A DNA stretch of 15,307 nucleotides from an uncultured Bacteroidales bacterium (GTDB lineage Bacteria > Bacteroidota > Bacteroidia > Bacteroidales > Bacteroidaceae), in NCBI GenBank assembly GCA_945837185.1, contig CAMAMZ010000038.1:1-15307 (forward strand). Direction: 5' to 3'. The notes beneath the pieces were generated by a model. It did not search any database, was not told the DNA's origin, and worked only from the letters and a program-made list of their open reading frames with translations. Positions 1 to 8,493 of the stretch are shown piece after piece. Within the stretch, counting starts at the first letter, position 1. Every line of letters begins with the position of its first letter. A program made the translations under genes and the position numbers.

Positions 1-199
1 AGGACTGGAAAAAGGACGGAAAGAAGGACTGGAAAAAGGACTGGAAAAAGGACTGGAAAAAGGACGGAAAGAAGGTATTGAACAGGGGACATTTAAAGAA
101 AGAAGAAAGAATGCGAAAGCTATGAAAGCCTTGGGCTTGCCATTGGAGACAATCGCAAAAGTAACGGGAATGTCGGCAGATGACATTGCTAAACTTTAG
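1..199 (+). CDS. 3' end of a probable Rpn-family (PD-(D/E)XK) nuclease / putative transposase, partial
   Basis: Reading from base 2, an open frame runs in from beyond the left edge and ends at the TAG at 197-199, giving the last 65 residues of a protein. The first 28 residues are seven four-residue units of the type GLEK or GRKE, so a strongly charged, probably helical or coiled tail. They are followed by a short helical tail with the ending GMSADDIAKL. In Bacteroidota, Rpn-type recombination-promoting nucleases often end in such a KEG/LEKG repeat followed by a small segment resembling ALGLPLETIAKVTG. The catalytic domain lies outside the window, so the family call rests on the tail alone. 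Another protein with a charged repeat tail is possible. No clear GC-rich terminator follows; only a short AT palindrome lies at 228-240. Confidence 0.55.
   Translation, partial: GLEKGRKEGLEKGLEKGLEKGRKEGIEQGTFKERRKNAKAMKALGLPLETIAKVTGMSADDIAKL
2..85 (+). repeat. 12-bp in-frame tandem repeat
   Basis: Seven consecutive 12-bp units start at 2, 14, 26, 38, 50, 62 and 74. Four are ggactggaaaaa, two are ggacggaaagaa, and the last is the diverged ggtattgaacag. Each encodes four residues (GLEK, GRKE or GIEQ). Copy number can change by slippage or recombination without breaking the frame. The array may extend left of the window. Confidence 0.9.
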
Positions 200-275
200 A
201 TAGGGGGTTAGGTCTGATTCTCATGCTAAAAATCATTTTTGATACAAAATAAGTGATTATATCATTTTTTTTATC

Positions 276-284
276 TAATTTTGC
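276..284 (+). promoter_or_regulatory. Bacteroidota -7 element for cysS
   Basis: The bases TAATTTTGC match the Bacteroidota sigma-factor -7 consensus TAnnTTTGC exactly. The start codon of cysS is about 30 bases downstream, so a start of transcription near 290 would give a leader of about 23 bases. I see no good TTTG -33 element at the expected distance. An A+T-rich run (261-275) lies immediately upstream. Confidence 0.6.
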
Positions 285-313
285 ACCTATCTTATATTAA
301 GAGTGAAATAAAG

Positions 314-1804
314 ATGGAACAGACATTTCTTATCTATAATACGCTTACCCGAAAGAAAGAAGCGTTCAAACCTCTGCATGCCCCCCATGTAGGCATGTAT
401 GTATGTGGTCCTACTGTTTATGGCGACCCACATCTCGGACACGCACGTCCTGCCATTACCTTCGATATCCTTTTTCGCTACCTCCAACACTTAGGCTACA
501 AGGTGCGCTATGTGAGAAATATTACCGATGTAGGGCATTTGGAACACGATGCCGATGAGGGTGAAGACAAGATAGCCAAGAAGGCTCGGTTGGAACAGTT
601 GGAACCTATGGAAATAGCCCAACACTATACACGTCGTTACCATCAGGCCATGGAAGCATTGGGCGTACTTCCTCCTTCTATTGAGCCGCACGCCACCGGT
701 CATATCATCGAGCAGGAGAAACTCGTTGAAGAGATTCTTGCCAATGGCTATGCCTATGTGAGCAACGGTTCAGTGTATTTTGATGTGGAGAAATACAACC
801 ATGACCATAAATACGGTATCCTGTCAGGACGCAACTTGGAAGATGTCATCAACCAGTCGCGCGAATTGGCCGGAATAGGAGAGAAGCGCAACCAAGTTGA
901 CTTCGCACTCTGGAAGAAAGCCCAGCCCGAACATATCATGCGGTGGCCGAGTCCTTGGGGCGATGGTTTCCCCGGATGGCATTGTGAGTGCACCGCTATG
1001 GGTCGGAAATACTTAGGCAACCATTTTGATATTCACGGTGGCGGCATGGACCTCATCTTCCCACACCATGAGTGTGAGATAGCACAGGCTGTAGCAAGTC
1101 AGGGCGACGAGATGGTTCACTACTGGATGCACAACAACATGATTACCATCAACGGTCAGAAGATGGGAAAATCATTGGGCAACTTTATTACCCTCGAACA
1201 ATTCTTTAAAGGCGAGCACCCCTTGCTTTCGCAACCCTATTCGCCCATGACCATTCGTTTCTTTATTCTCTCTGCACACTACCGTGGCACTGTCGACTTC
1301 TCTGATGAAGCCCTCAAGGCATCAGAGAAAGGATTGGAGAGACTGTTGAATGGCTTGCACGATACCTGTCGCATACAACCCGCTGAAAAGAGCGATGAAG
1401 CTGTGGCTTCCTTTGTGGCATCATTGCGTCAACGTTGCTACGATGCCATGAACGATGATTTGATGACACCACTCGTCATCAGCTATCTCTTTGAGGCCTG
1501 CCACATCATCAATACCTTGGTCAACCATAAGGCAGCTATCTCGGCTGCTGACTTAGAGGAACTCAGCACTACGATGAAACTCTTTGCCACCGACTTGTTA
1601 GGCTTGTCCGATAGTCAACATTCTGACAATAGCGGCCGCGAAGAATCGTTTGGCAAAGTGGTAGACATGGTGCTTGAGTTGCGTGCTAAGGCCAAAGCCA
1701 ACAAAGACTGGGCCACAAGCGACAAAATTCGAGATGAACTGGCAGCCTTGGGCTTTGTGGTGAAAGACACCAAAGATGGAGCCACCTGGAAATTGGATAA
1801 ATAA
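314..1804 (+). CDS. cysS: Cysteine--tRNA ligase (CysRS)
   Basis: This cytoplasmic class I synthetase activates cysteine with ATP and charges tRNA-Cys. The 496-residue product has the usual CysRS order. The N-terminal MYVCGPTVYG carries zinc-ligand Cys31, followed by the HIGH motif as HLGH (40-43). The zinc-site segments GWHCEC and HHECE come next, then the KMSKS loop as KMGKS (283-287) in QKMGKSLGNF, then a helical anticodon-binding part ending in the family-typical region KANKDWATSDKIRDEL. I chose the ATG at 314 because it starts MEQTFLIYNT, the normal family N-terminus. The longer frame from a TTG at 281 would overlap the -7 element and precede the likely transcript start. leuS follows after 88 bases with no visible terminator, so the two synthetases are probably co-transcribed. 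Length and motifs indicate an intact gene. Confidence 0.97.
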   Translation: MEQTFLIYNTLTRKKEAFKPLHAPHVGMYVCGPTVYGDPHLGHARPAITFDILFRYLQHLGYKVRYVRNITDVGHLEHDADEGEDKIAKKARLEQLEPMEIAQHYTRRYHQAMEALGVLPPSIEPHATGHIIEQEKLVEEILANGYAYVSNGSVYFDVEKYNHDHKYGILSGRNLEDVINQSRELAGIGEKRNQVDFALWKKAQPEHIMRWPSPWGDGFPGWHCECTAMGRKYLGNHFDIHGGGMDLIFPHHECEIAQAVASQGDEMVHYWMHNNMITINGQKMGKSLGNFITLEQFFKGEHPLLSQPYSPMTIRFFILSAHYRGTVDFSDEALKASEKGLERLLNGLHDTCRIQPAEKSDEAVASFVASLRQRCYDAMNDDLMTPLVISYLFEACHIINTLVNHKAAISAADLEELSTTMKLFATDLLGLSDSQHSDNSGREESFGKVVDMVLELRAKAKANKDWATSDKIRDELAALGFVVKDTKDGATWKLDK

Positions 1805-1892
1805 AACTACAATACAAATCAAGTAGCCCTTTTTCTGCCTCATCACACCTCAACACCCAAAGGGAGAAGCGGGCACAGATAAACTAACAGTA

Positions 1893-4742
1893 ATGGAATA
1901 TAATTTCATAGAAATCGAAAAGAAATGGCGAAAAATCTGGGAAGAACGCCATACGTACAAAGTGACGGAAGATAAGGACAAAAAGAAATTCTATGTGCTC
2001 AACATGTTTCCTTATCCTTCAGGTGCAGGCTTGCATGTAGGTCATCCTTTAGGCTACATAGCCTCTGATATCTATGCACGTTACAAGCGTCTGCAGGGGT
2101 TCAATGTGCTCAATCCTATGGGATATGATGCTTATGGACTGCCAGCAGAACAATACGCTATCCAAACCGGACAACATCCTGCCATTACTACAGTGAACAA
2201 CATCAACCGCTATCGAGAGCAGTTGGATAAGATTGGCTTTTGTTTTGATTGGGACAGGGAGGTGCGCACCTGCGACCCTGCATATTATCACTGGACACAA
2301 TGGGCTTTCGCCAAGATGTTCAATTCTTATTATGACATCGACCTGCAATGTGCGCAGCCTATAGAAAAACTCATTGACCATTTTGACAACAATGGTACAT
2401 TAGGCATTCACGCTGCTTCCAGCGAAGAATTGATTTTCTCTGCACGCGACTGGAAGAGCATGAATGAGCAAGAGCAACAGAAAACTTTGATGAACTATCG
2501 TATTGCTTATTTGGGTGAAACGATGGTTAACTGGTGCGCAGGATTGGGTACGGTGCTTGCCAACGATGAGGTGGTTGACGGTGTGAGTGTAAGAGGTGGC
2601 TACCCTGTTGTACAGAAGAAGATGCGCCAATGGTGTCTGCGTGTGTCGGCTTACGCACAACGGTTGCTCGACGGATTGGACACCATCGACTGGACCGATT
2701 CTCTGAAAGAGACACAACGCAACTGGATTGGTCGTTCGGAAGGTACAGAGGTTCAGTTTGCCGTGAAGGATAGTAATGTGAAATTTACCATTTTCACCAC
2801 CCGTGCCGATACGATGTTTGGCGTAACGTTTATGGTACTGGCTCCTGAAAGTGAATATGTGGCAAAGGTAACCACAGCCGAGCAACAGCAGGCTGTTGAC
2901 GATTACCTCAACTATGTAAAGAAACGCACCGAACTGGAACGTATGTCCGACCGTAAGGTAACGGGTGTCTTTACCGGTTCCTATGCGGTGAATCCTTTCA
3001 CAGGCGATGCCATTCCTATTTGGATATCTGAATATGTGCTTGCAGGCTATGGCACAGGAGCCATCATGGCCGTACCGGCTCACGACAGTCGCGACTATGC
3101 CTTTGCCAAGCATTTTGGCTTGCCTATCATCCCGCTCATCGAAGGTGCCGACGTATCGGAACAAAGCTATGATGCCAAAGAAGGTATTGTGTGCAACTCA
3201 CCGGTAGCAGGCAAAAAGACAGCTTTCTCTCTCAACGGTCTGACAGTGAAGGAGGCCATTGCTGCCACCAAGCAATATGTTACTGAACATAAACTCGGAC
3301 GTGTAAAGGTTAACTATCGCCTCCGCGATGCCATCTTCTCCCGCCAGCGTTATTGGGGAGAACCCTTCCCTGTATATTATAAGGACGACATGCCTTATAT
3401 GATACCCGACAAATATCTTCCTTTGGAATTGCCGGAAATAGATAAATATGAACCTACAGAAACAGGTGAGCCGCCATTGGGACGTGCCAGATTATGGGCA
3501 TGGGACACCCAGAACGGTAAGGTTGTCGACAAGGCGCTCATCAATAACGAAACTATCTTCCCCATCGAACTCTACACCATGCCGGGCTTTGCCGGGTCGA
3601 GTGCCTACTACCTGCGCTACATGGATCCGCATAACGACAAAGCCTTGGTGAGTGGCGAAGCCGATCGTTATTGGCAGAATGTAGACCTCTATGTAGGAGG
3701 AACAGAACATGCTACAGGTCACCTTATCTATTCACGCTTCTGGAACAAGTTCCTACACGACTATGGCTACAGCTGTAAGGAAGAACCGTTCCAGAAACTC
3801 ATCAACCAAGGAATGATTCAAGGCAGGTCGAACTTCGTTTACCGTATCAACAACGATGACCATAGTGCTGCTCCTTGCTTTGTTTCTTTGGGTTTGAAGA
3901 ATCAGTATGAAACGACACCTATCCATGTAGATGTGAATATTGTGCATGGCGATGTGCTCGACATAGATGCCTTCAGAGCTTGGCGTCCGGAATACAAGGA
4001 TGCGCAATTCATTCTGGAAAACAATAAGTATATCTGCGGATGGGCCATAGAAAAGATGTCGAAGTCGATGTATAACGTGGTGAATCCGGATATGATTGTA
4101 GACCAATATGGTGCCGATACCCTGCGCCTCTACGAGATGTTCTTAGGTCCGGTAGAGCAGAGCAAGCCATGGGATACAAATGGTATCGATGGTTGCCACC
4201 GCTTCCTCAAGAAACTCTGGAACCTGTATTTCGATAACCGTTCCGACCAATTCCTCATCAATAACGATGATCCCTCTAAGGAGAGTTTAAAGAGTGTGCA
4301 CAAACTCATCAAGAAGATAACAGGCGACATTGAAAACTTCTCGTACAACACAGCTATCTCTGCCTTTATGATTTGTGTCAACGAGTTGGGACAGCAGAAA
4401 TGCCATAACCGTGAGTTGCTCACCAACTTGGTGATTCTATTGGCTCCTTTTGCTCCTCATATAGCGGAAGAGTTGTGGGCACAGCTCTCTATGAAGGGAA
4501 GTGTATGCGACGCACAGTGGCCTACATGGAATGAAGACTATTTGGTGGAGAACGAAGTGAAGTTAGGTATTTCCTTTAATGGTAAGACCCGCTTTGACAT
4601 GCTCTTTGCCGCTGACGCTGACAACGATACGGTTACACAACAGGTGCTGGCCGATGAACGCACCAAGAAATACCTGGAAGGTAAACAGGTAATGAAGGTG
4701 ATTGTCGTTAAAGGGCGCATCGTTAACATCGTAGCAAAATAA
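1893..4742 (+). CDS. leuS: Leucine--tRNA ligase (LeuRS)
   Basis: This class I synthetase charges tRNA-Leu and hydrolyses mischarged tRNA. The 949-residue product has HIGH as HVGH (48-51) in GAGLHVGHPLGY. The CP1 editing domain follows: the threonine-rich FTTRADTMFG (301-310) and GAIMAVPAHDSRDYAFA, whose second Asp (D401) is the likely editing residue. KMSKS is at 721-725, followed by the anticodon-binding and C-terminal domains. Relative to the E. coli enzyme as I remember it, there is an extra segment at about 147-203. The part corresponding to the ZN-1 region (GVSVRGGYPVVQ, about 230-241) lacks zinc-binding cysteines. Both may be lineage features rather than defects. The ATG at 1893 gives the normal MEYNFIEIEKKW start. 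The gene is likely in one unit with cysS and is closed by a hairpin terminator 16 bases after its stop. Confidence 0.97.
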   Translation: MEYNFIEIEKKWRKIWEERHTYKVTEDKDKKKFYVLNMFPYPSGAGLHVGHPLGYIASDIYARYKRLQGFNVLNPMGYDAYGLPAEQYAIQTGQHPAITTVNNINRYREQLDKIGFCFDWDREVRTCDPAYYHWTQWAFAKMFNSYYDIDLQCAQPIEKLIDHFDNNGTLGIHAASSEELIFSARDWKSMNEQEQQKTLMNYRIAYLGETMVNWCAGLGTVLANDEVVDGVSVRGGYPVVQKKMRQWCLRVSAYAQRLLDGLDTIDWTDSLKETQRNWIGRSEGTEVQFAVKDSNVKFTIFTTRADTMFGVTFMVLAPESEYVAKVTTAEQQQAVDDYLNYVKKRTELERMSDRKVTGVFTGSYAVNPFTGDAIPIWISEYVLAGYGTGAIMAVPAHDSRDYAFAKHFGLPIIPLIEGADVSEQSYDAKEGIVCNSPVAGKKTAFSLNGLTVKEAIAATKQYVTEHKLGRVKVNYRLRDAIFSRQRYWGEPFPVYYKDDMPYMIPDKYLPLELPEIDKYEPTETGEPPLGRARLWAWDTQNGKVVDKALINNETIFPIELYTMPGFAGSSAYYLRYMDPHNDKALVSGEADRYWQNVDLYVGGTEHATGHLIYSRFWNKFLHDYGYSCKEEPFQKLINQGMIQGRSNFVYRINNDDHSAAPCFVSLGLKNQYETTPIHVDVNIVHGDVLDIDAFRAWRPEYKDAQFILENNKYICGWAIEKMSKSMYNVVNPDMIVDQYGADTLRLYEMFLGPVEQSKPWDTNGIDGCHRFLKKLWNLYFDNRSDQFLINNDDPSKESLKSVHKLIKKITGDIENFSYNTAISAFMICVNELGQQKCHNRELLTNLVILLAPFAPHIAEELWAQLSMKGSVCDAQWPTWNEDYLVENEVKLGISFNGKTRFDMLFAADADNDTVTQQVLADERTKKYLEGKQVMKVIVVKGRIVNIVAK

Positions 4743-4757
4743 ACCTCTATAGCACAA

Positions 4758-4808
4758 GGGCAGACGGATGAAGAAAAACTATTCTTTTCCTGTCTGCCCC
4801 TGTTTTTC
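4758..4808 (+). terminator. Rho-independent terminator after leuS
   Basis: The arms gggcagac (4758-4765) and gtctgccc (4792-4799) pair perfectly. The stem can continue inward through gga/tcc with one bulge and a gaagaa/ttcttt segment. It is followed by ctgtttttctt, a T-rich tract. This fits the end of the cysS-leuS transcript and separates it from the yitT-rdgB unit. Confidence 0.85.
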
Positions 4809-4850
4809 TTACTCTCACAATACGCTACTACCTCCTAAACAAACCTATAT

Positions 4851-5777
4851 ATGAAAAAACAGGAAATACTCTATGAGGTAAAAGACTATGTGAACATCAC
4901 ATTGGGCTTGCTGCTTTACACCTTTGGATTCACCTTCTTCCTTCTGCCCTACCAGATTGTTACAGGAGGCATTTCAGGTATTGGAGCCATTGTGTTTTAT
5001 ACCTCAGGCTTTCCCGTACAATATACCTTCTTTATCATCAATGCCATACTCATTATCTTGGCTTTGAAGATATTAGGATGGAAATTCCTGACGAAGACGA
5101 TCTATGCCACCTTCATGCTTACGATATTCTTAGAGCTGTTTCAAGATATCGTCATACAGCCCGATGGCACATTCTATAAGCTATTGGGAGAAAACAACGA
5201 CTTTATGTCGTTGCTCATCGGCTGTATGATGACAGGCACGGCCCTGGCCATCGTCTTTCTCAATAATGGCAGCACAGGTGGTACGGATATTGTGGCCGCT
5301 GTTCTCAACAAATTCCACAATATATCATTGGGCAAGGCACTCATCTTGATAGACGTCTGTATCATCAGCAGCTGTCTTTTCCTCGATTCATTTGGCACCA
5401 TCGACCTTCGTTGTCGCAAGGTAGTGTTCGGTTTGTGTACTATGGTCATAGAGTGCCTGATGCTCGATTATGTGATGTATTGGCAACGCCAGTCGGTACA
5501 GTTCCTTATCTTCTCCAAAAAATATCAGGAGATAGCCTATGAGATTACCCGCGTTACCGACCACACTCTTACTATTCTCGATGGCCACGGTTACTACACC
5601 GGCAAACCTACCAAAGTAATCTGTCTGTTGGCCAAGAAACGGGAAAGTCTGCTCATCTTCCGCATTGTGAAAACCATCGACCCGAATGCCTTCGTAAGTC
5701 AAAGTTCCGTCATCGGTGTATATGGCGAGGGATTCGACCCCATCAAAGTAAACATTAAAAAAGAAAATAAAAAATGA
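4851..5777 (+). CDS. YitT family membrane protein (DUF161 + DUF2179)
   Basis: The 308-residue integral membrane protein has about six hydrophobic segments, at roughly 13-32, 36-52, 56-76, 80-97, 118-137 and 162-180, with a further one near 190-208. Two glycine-rich motifs, PYQIVTGGISGIG (33-45) and NNGSTGGTDIVA (138-149), mark the two internal halves of the DUF161 fold. The C-terminal part (about 217-295, with DGHGYYTG and VYGEGF) is a DUF2179 cytoplasmic domain. Family members are widespread but their transported substrate is unknown, so I give no function. The gene follows the leuS terminator, with about 40 bases between the T-tract and the start codon. Its stop overlaps the rdgB start by four bases (ATGA at 5774-5777), indicating translational coupling. 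No promoter match was found upstream. Confidence 0.93.
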   Translation: MKKQEILYEVKDYVNITLGLLLYTFGFTFFLLPYQIVTGGISGIGAIVFYTSGFPVQYTFFIINAILIILALKILGWKFLTKTIYATFMLTIFLELFQDIVIQPDGTFYKLLGENNDFMSLLIGCMMTGTALAIVFLNNGSTGGTDIVAAVLNKFHNISLGKALILIDVCIISSCLFLDSFGTIDLRCRKVVFGLCTMVIECLMLDYVMYWQRQSVQFLIFSKKYQEIAYEITRVTDHTLTILDGHGYYTGKPTKVICLLAKKRESLLIFRIVKTIDPNAFVSQSSVIGVYGEGFDPIKVNIKKENKK

Positions 5778-6364
5778 AAGTAGTATTTGCCACCAACAAC
5801 ACCCATAAACTGCAGGAAATCAGAGAAATTCTGGGAACAGCCTACGAGGTAGTGTCGCTTCGCGAGATAGGATGCGAAGAGGATATAGCCGAAACAGGCA
5901 CTACCTTAGAGGAAAATGCACTCATCAAAGCCCGCTACATTGCCAACAAGTATCATATAGACTGCTTTGCCGATGATACAGGATTAGAGGTGGAGGCTCT
6001 GGGAGGAGAACCAGGTGTATACTCTGCCCGCTATGCGGAAGGTACCGACCATAACAGTGAGGCCAACATGCAGAAGTTGTTGGCTAAACTCGAGGGTATT
6101 GCCAACCGCAAAGCACAATTCAGAACAGTTATTGCCTTGATTATGCAAGGCCATACACACCTGTTCGAGGGTGTTGTAAAAGGCCATATCGACACAGAGA
6201 AGCATGGAACAGGTGGCTTTGGCTACGACCCTATCTTCATCCCGGAAGGCTACAATGATAGTTTTGCTGCTTTAGGCGAAGACATCAAGAACACCATATC
6301 TCATCGTGCAAGGGCCGTAACTAAGCTGGCAGATTTCTTGCATCAACATGCCGCCAATCAATAG
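5774..6364 (+). CDS. rdgB: dITP/XTP pyrophosphatase (RdgB/HAM1 family)
   Basis: The cytoplasmic enzyme hydrolyses non-canonical purine triphosphates (dITP, XTP, ITP) to monophosphate and pyrophosphate, keeping them out of DNA and RNA. The 196-residue product has the family landmarks in order: N-terminal VFATNNTHK (4-12), GTTLEENALIKAR (42-54), FADDTGLEVEALGGEPG (65-81) with the likely catalytic Asp68, GTGGFGYDPIFIPEGY (145-160) and the terminal SHRARA (176-181). Length is normal. The start codon lies inside the end of the yitT-family gene (ATGA overlap), so the two are coupled, although no functional link between them is established. porZ follows after 52 bases. Confidence 0.96.
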   Translation: MKVVFATNNTHKLQEIREILGTAYEVVSLREIGCEEDIAETGTTLEENALIKARYIANKYHIDCFADDTGLEVEALGGEPGVYSARYAEGTDHNSEANMQKLLAKLEGIANRKAQFRTVIALIMQGHTHLFEGVVKGHIDTEKHGTGGFGYDPIFIPEGYNDSFAALGEDIKNTISHRARAVTKLADFLHQHAANQ

Positions 6365-6366
6365 AA

Positions 6367-6411
6367 TATACACCTTTATTATTCTATAACTATACACCTT
6401 ATTATTATATA
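6367..6411. repeat. Two-copy imperfect direct repeat between rdgB and porZ
   Basis: The segment tatacacctttattattctata (6367-6388) recurs 24 bases later as tatacaccttattattatata (6391-6411), with one base lost and one changed. It fills nearly the whole 52-base gap before porZ and is very AT-rich. I see no match to the TAnnTTTG promoter pattern. It may be a local duplication or a binding site; nothing decides between them. Confidence 0.6.
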
Positions 6412-6416
6412 ATGGT

Positions 6417-8426
6417 ATGAAACAATGGTTCCTTCTCACATTCGCTATTTTCCTTTCCTTGACCGTAGCTGCACAGCACTACGGTTCTTGGAAGGCTTTC
6501 ATGTCGTATCATGACATACAGGAAATAGCAGAAGGGCAGGGCACCATCTATGTGTTGGCTTCCAATAATCTCTATAGTTATCATAAAGTCGACAACAGCA
6601 TTACTACCTACGACAAGACGAAGAATCTCAGCGATGGTAGCATAGCCCATATTGCCTGGTGTGAGGCTGCCGGCAAACTACTTATTGTGTATGCCAACCA
6701 GAATATCGATATTCTAAAGAAAGACGGAAGTGTTGTCAATCTCTCCGACTATTACAACAAATCGATGGCAGCCGACAAAACGGTTTACGCTATTCACATC
6801 CAAGACAAGGAAGCCTTTCTCAGCACGGGTTTTGGTATTATTGATGTGGATGTTGACAATGCTGTTGTTCGTAACACCTACCAGTTAGGATTTAAGGTTG
6901 ATTATTGCTACACCGAAGATAATTATATCTATGCGGCATCTTCTACACACGGGCTTTATCAAGGCAACTTCCAGTCGAATTTACAAGATAAGACAAACTG
7001 GAAAAGGGTAGGGGAGTATCAAAAGCGTCAACAAGCTATGGATGATGCACTACTTGCTACTGTACAAGCACTCAATCCCGGTGGACCAACCTACAATAAT
7101 TTTGGATTTATACGCTTCCATAACGGCAAACTCTATACGGTAGGAGGTGGCTACACCATGTTGAAAGAACAATATCTGCCGGCTTGTGTACAGGTGTTGC
7201 AGCCAACTGAAGAAACATGGACCATCTATCCTGATAACCTGAAGGAAGAAACCGGACATACGGTAGTTGATTTCAATACGGTTTGTGTCGATCCTAAGAA
7301 TGAAAACCATGTCTTCGCTGGGGGTAGGACCGGACTCATTGAGTTTATGGATGCGCAATATCATGTTGACCATACCTACGAAAACTCACCCCTTCGAGGT
7401 GCCGCTCTGGTGAGTCCTACCAATAAGAATTATACCTTGGTACATGGCTCTGTTTTCGATGATGAAGGTGCTCTATGGTGTTTGAACAGCTGCAGCAGTA
7501 CTTCTTCTATTCTTCAATATAAACAAGGAGAATGGATTTCCCACCATAAAGAGGAACTTGTTAAAGATGGACATTCTCTGAACCATCTCACAAGTCCTTT
7601 CTTCGACAGCCGACAACTTCTTTGGTTTGTCAATAACCATTATAGTTATCCTTCTGTGCACTGCTACCAACCTTCGACAGGTGCCATCAACACCTATTAT
7701 ACGTTTGTTAATCAAGACGGCAATAAGGTGAATGTAGGGTCTGTAAGGTGTGCCATGGAAGATAAGGAAGGCAATATATGGATTGGAACCGATGTAGGAC
7801 CTCTTGTTTTGGAACCTGCAGAATTTAACAGCGCACAACCTGTCTTCCAACAAATTAAGATTCCGCGCAACGACGGTACCAACTATGCTGATTATCTCTT
7901 GGCCGATATAGATATTACCTGTATGGCTGTTGACGGTGCAGGAAGAAAATGGATTGGTACCGATGGCAAAGGACTATATCTGATTAGCAGTGACAACATG
8001 CAACAAGTGCAGCATTTTGAAGCTACAAACAGTAAACTCCTTTCCAATCACATCCTCTCCTTGGCCATCGATGATGCTACCGGCACACTCTATATAGGTA
8101 CCGACCAAGGCTTATGCGCTTATAGCAGCGATGCCATTACACCTGCCGAAACAATGACTGACGACACCGTGTATGCCTATCCTAATCCTGTCAATCCCAA
8201 TTATACAGGTCCTATTACCATCACAGGACTCACCTTGAATGCTGACATCAAAATAACCACCATTAACGGTACGGTGGTTGCTGAAGGCAGAAGTCAGGGT
8301 GGCATCTTCCTTTGGAACGGACAAGACAAAAAAGGTCGACGAGTGGCCAGTGGTATCTATATGGTACACACTGCCACAGCCGATGGCAGCAAAGGAGTAG
8401 TATGCAAAATAGCCATTGTCAACTGA
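6417..8426 (+). CDS. porZ: PorZ-like beta-propeller protein with type IX secretion C-terminal domain
   Basis: The 669-residue exported protein starts with a signal peptide (about 1-20, ending TVAAQ). The body is built of repeats resembling two-component-regulator propeller blades, clearest at GNIWIGTDVG, GRKWIGTDGKGLYLI and GTLYIGTDQGL. Residues 586-669 form a type A T9SS sorting domain: YAYPNPVNPN, then ITTINGTVV, then a WNGQDKKGRRVASGIYMV segment and a short basic/hydrophobic end. This layout matches PorZ of Porphyromonas gingivalis, which belongs to the PorU/V/Q/Z cell-surface attachment complex and binds A-LPS. The P. gingivalis protein is somewhat longer. The assignment to PorZ rather than another propeller-CTD protein is probable, not certain. 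No other T9SS gene lies nearby. The gene is read in the same direction as rdgB, 52 bases downstream. Confidence 0.8.
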   Translation: MKQWFLLTFAIFLSLTVAAQHYGSWKAFMSYHDIQEIAEGQGTIYVLASNNLYSYHKVDNSITTYDKTKNLSDGSIAHIAWCEAAGKLLIVYANQNIDILKKDGSVVNLSDYYNKSMAADKTVYAIHIQDKEAFLSTGFGIIDVDVDNAVVRNTYQLGFKVDYCYTEDNYIYAASSTHGLYQGNFQSNLQDKTNWKRVGEYQKRQQAMDDALLATVQALNPGGPTYNNFGFIRFHNGKLYTVGGGYTMLKEQYLPACVQVLQPTEETWTIYPDNLKEETGHTVVDFNTVCVDPKNENHVFAGGRTGLIEFMDAQYHVDHTYENSPLRGAALVSPTNKNYTLVHGSVFDDEGALWCLNSCSSTSSILQYKQGEWISHHKEELVKDGHSLNHLTSPFFDSRQLLWFVNNHYSYPSVHCYQPSTGAINTYYTFVNQDGNKVNVGSVRCAMEDKEGNIWIGTDVGPLVLEPAEFNSAQPVFQQIKIPRNDGTNYADYLLADIDITCMAVDGAGRKWIGTDGKGLYLISSDNMQQVQHFEATNSKLLSNHILSLAIDDATGTLYIGTDQGLCAYSSDAITPAETMTDDTVYAYPNPVNPNYTGPITITGLTLNADIKITTINGTVVAEGRSQGGIFLWNGQDKKGRRVASGIYMVHTATADGSKGVVCKIAIVN

Positions 8427-8457
8427 CCGTGAGAGGTTAAATTCATGGCAAACTCAT

Positions 8458-8482
8458 CTTATAGAAGTATCCTTCTTATAAG
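8458..8482. terminator. Possible stem-loop between convergent genes
   Basis: The arms cttatagaag (8458-8467) and cttcttataag (8472-8482) pair with one bulged base around a four-base loop. It sits in the 67-base gap between the convergent porZ and TrhA-like genes. Neither strand has a clear T-tract after it and the stem is AT-rich, so termination is only suggested by position. Confidence 0.35.
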
Positions 8483-8493
8483 GAAACAATATA

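Noticed and set aside
228..240. AT palindrome aaaaatcattttt as a terminator of the first gene
   Set aside because: The stem has no G/C pairs and would be too weak; it may be chance in an AT-rich spacer.
281..313. TTG start for cysS giving 11 extra residues
   Set aside because: It overlaps the -7 element and would precede the likely transcript start. The ATG at 314 starts the normal CysRS N-terminus.
1805..1892. Search for a terminator or promoter between cysS and leuS
   Set aside because: No stem with a T-tract and no TAnnTTTG match were found, so I treat the two genes as one unit.
2400..3164. Open frame of 254 residues on the minus strand inside leuS
   Set aside because: It lies wholly antisense to a well-conserved LeuRS frame, has an unusual His/Arg/Cys-rich composition, and has no recognisable domain or promoter.
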